Below are positions 6,305 to 7,333 of a stretch of DNA of 7,333 nucleotides, piece by piece. Numbering within the stretch: position 1 is the stretch's first letter; the number at the start of each line of letters is the position of its first letter. The notes beneath the pieces are model-generated. The model was not told where the DNA came from, searched no databases, and saw only the letters and a list, made by a program, of their open reading frames with translations. Both the position numbers and the translations under genes were made by a program. Where the stretch lies: NCBI GenBank assembly GCA_947372405.1, contig CANBTO010000247.1, forward strand, positions 1 through 7,333. Direction: 5' to 3'. Source of the DNA: Verrucomicrobiaceae bacterium. GTDB taxonomy: Bacteria > Verrucomicrobiota > Verrucomicrobiae > Verrucomicrobiales > Akkermansiaceae.

Positions 6305-7333
6305 CCCTTACGACAGTGCCGCCTGGCGGACCTTCGGCATGCTGGATGCGGATGAATCCGCCATCTTCGATGAAGCCATGCGCCACGATCCGCTGCTCCA
6401 GGACGCCTATCTTGAAATGAACCGGCTTTCCGCGGCGATCGCCGCCAGCACCTGCGTGCCCGTCCAGCCCAAGGCCGGCCAACTCGAACGCCTGCAGTCA
6501 CGCCTCGCCCTTACAGCGACCAAGCGCGCCTACATCTGGCTCGGCATCTCCGGATGGGCGGCGGCGGCGGTGCTTGCCCTGCTGCTGGTGATCAAACGAA
6601 GCGAACCAGCATCCCACGCATCCTCCCCAGCCGCAGGCTCTGCGGGCACAACCATGCCGGAAAAGCACGGTGCGGCATCCTCATCGAAGACCTCTCCGGA
6701 TGAGTCCGTGAAAGACACGCACAACCCGGAATTGGCGAACACCGCACAGCCGAACCCTCAAGAGAACCGTGACGGCGTGGGCGAACCCATACCCGTCGAG
6801 AACGATTCGTCATCGAAGTCCGTTGCCAAAGTGGAAACCAAAAGGCTCGTCCAGGAAATCGAGGTCCTCCGGGAGAATCTGGAGAAATTCCAACGTCGCG
6901 ACCGCGTGCTGTTTGAGCCGGTGCCCGGCATGGCATTGCCCGTGGTGATGACCATGAAGGCACCGTCAAGCTACTCGAACGACGCAACCGCCATGGCGAA
7001 AAACGACGAACATTCCCCCATCACCGTCATGCTGGGTGACGCCGTGAAGACCATGAACACCCTGGCCTCGGTGAGCAAGGCGTCTAACAACAACCAGGCT
7101 GCAACCACTGCTGTAACTCCCTCACTGATCGACGGCTCTGCCACGGCGTTGATGGACAACCAGGCCAGCCGTCTCGCAGCCCTGAATGCGTTGAATGCGT
7201 TCGCCAACATCGACCAGTCCGCCGCCTCCTTACAACCTACGGCGGTTCCGATCTACGATGCCGCGCGGGATGCCGGCACGCTCGTGGTCAACAACCTGCC
7301 GAAAGCATTGGCGGGCGAGGCTTACAACCTCTG
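6294..7333 (+). CDS. Membrane anti-sigma factor, RskA-like, incomplete at the window end
   Basis: The frame starts at ATG 6294, inside the sigma gene (overlap 6294-6304), and is open to the window edge: 346 full codons with no stop. Residues 1-52 (AAWRTFGMLDADE, AMRHDPLLQDAY) look like the cytoplasmic sigma-binding domain and lack the HxxxCxxC zinc motif. One transmembrane helix spans about 81-100 (YIWLGISGWAAAAVLALLLV), followed by KR. Outside the membrane come a Ser/Pro/Ala/Glu-rich linker (~103-175), a probable coiled coil (~178-203, ETKRLVQEIEVLRENLEKF) and an Ala/Asn-rich stretch. At 328-346, GTLVVNNLPKALAGEAYNL matches the start of the RskA C-terminal domain ('V.GLP.l..G..Y.LW'); the cut final codon begins TG, fitting Trp. 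RskA proteins are usually about 230-260 residues, so this one has an unusually long extracytoplasmic insert. Translational coupling to the sigma gene is expected from the overlap. Confidence 0.88.
   Translation, partial: MNSDPYDSAAWRTFGMLDADESAIFDEAMRHDPLLQDAYLEMNRLSAAIAASTCVPVQPKAGQLERLQSRLALTATKRAYIWLGISGWAAAAVLALLLVIKRSEPASHASSPAAGSAGTTMPEKHGAASSSKTSPDESVKDTHNPELANTAQPNPQENRDGVGEPIPVENDSSSKSVAKVETKRLVQEIEVLRENLEKFQRRDRVLFEPVPGMALPVVMTMKAPSSYSNDATAMAKNDEHSPITVMLGDAVKTMNTLASVSKASNNNQAATTAVTPSLIDGSATALMDNQASRLAALNALNAFANIDQSAASLQPTAVPIYDAARDAGTLVVNNLPKALAGEAYNL

Noticed and set aside
1..7333. CRISPR arrays, insertion sequences, tRNA genes or phage genes
   Set aside because: I looked for short regular repeats, transposase or integrase motifs, terminal inverted repeats and tRNA-like cloverleaf ends and saw none; the only strong repeats are the Ig-domain units.

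Overview
The window is a G+C-rich bacterial chromosome segment, most likely from the Verrucomicrobia (Luteolibacter/Verrucomicrobium-type lineage). Three things point there. The lexA gene is preceded by a perfect match to the Verrucomicrobia LexA operator TGTTC-N4-GAACA. The large secreted protein ends in a W..YFG / DxDxDG / LEY-type C-terminal module of a style common in Verrucomicrobia and Planctomycetes. Most genes also lack a clear Shine-Dalgarno sequence, with sufT as the exception.

Layout. Positions 1-237 hold the 3' end of a plus-strand ORF that resembles the region ahead of the catalytic domain in planctomycete/verrucomicrobial subtilisin-like proteases, but it stops before any catalytic domain. 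Positions 293-3391 encode a secreted 1032-residue protein with a signal peptide, an HExxE-type metalloprotease domain, a run of Ig-like domains built partly from an in-frame 621-bp tandem duplication, and the C-terminal module. A hairpin with a short T-run (3478-3501) may end its transcript. The rest of 3392-3801 is non-coding apart from the LexA operator. Next come lexA (3802-4416) and a low-molecular-weight phosphatase of the arginine-phosphatase type (4500-4982), both on the plus strand. A minus-strand sufT (4999-5562) converges on the phosphatase with a 16-nt gap. Divergent from sufT, an ECF sigma factor gene (5687-6304) overlaps a membrane anti-sigma factor gene (6294 to the window end, still open) by 11 nt.

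How the genes work together. LexA very probably represses its own transcription through the operator 14 nt before its start codon. The sigma and anti-sigma genes form a translationally coupled envelope-signalling pair. SufT is a stand-alone Fe-S maturation factor. The secreted protease and the phosphatase show no clear functional tie to their neighbours. Nothing here is a wholly new system. The best second looks are the HExxE active site, the young Ig-repeat duplication, the LexA operator with its extra half-site, and the unusually long anti-sigma factor with a periplasmic coiled coil.
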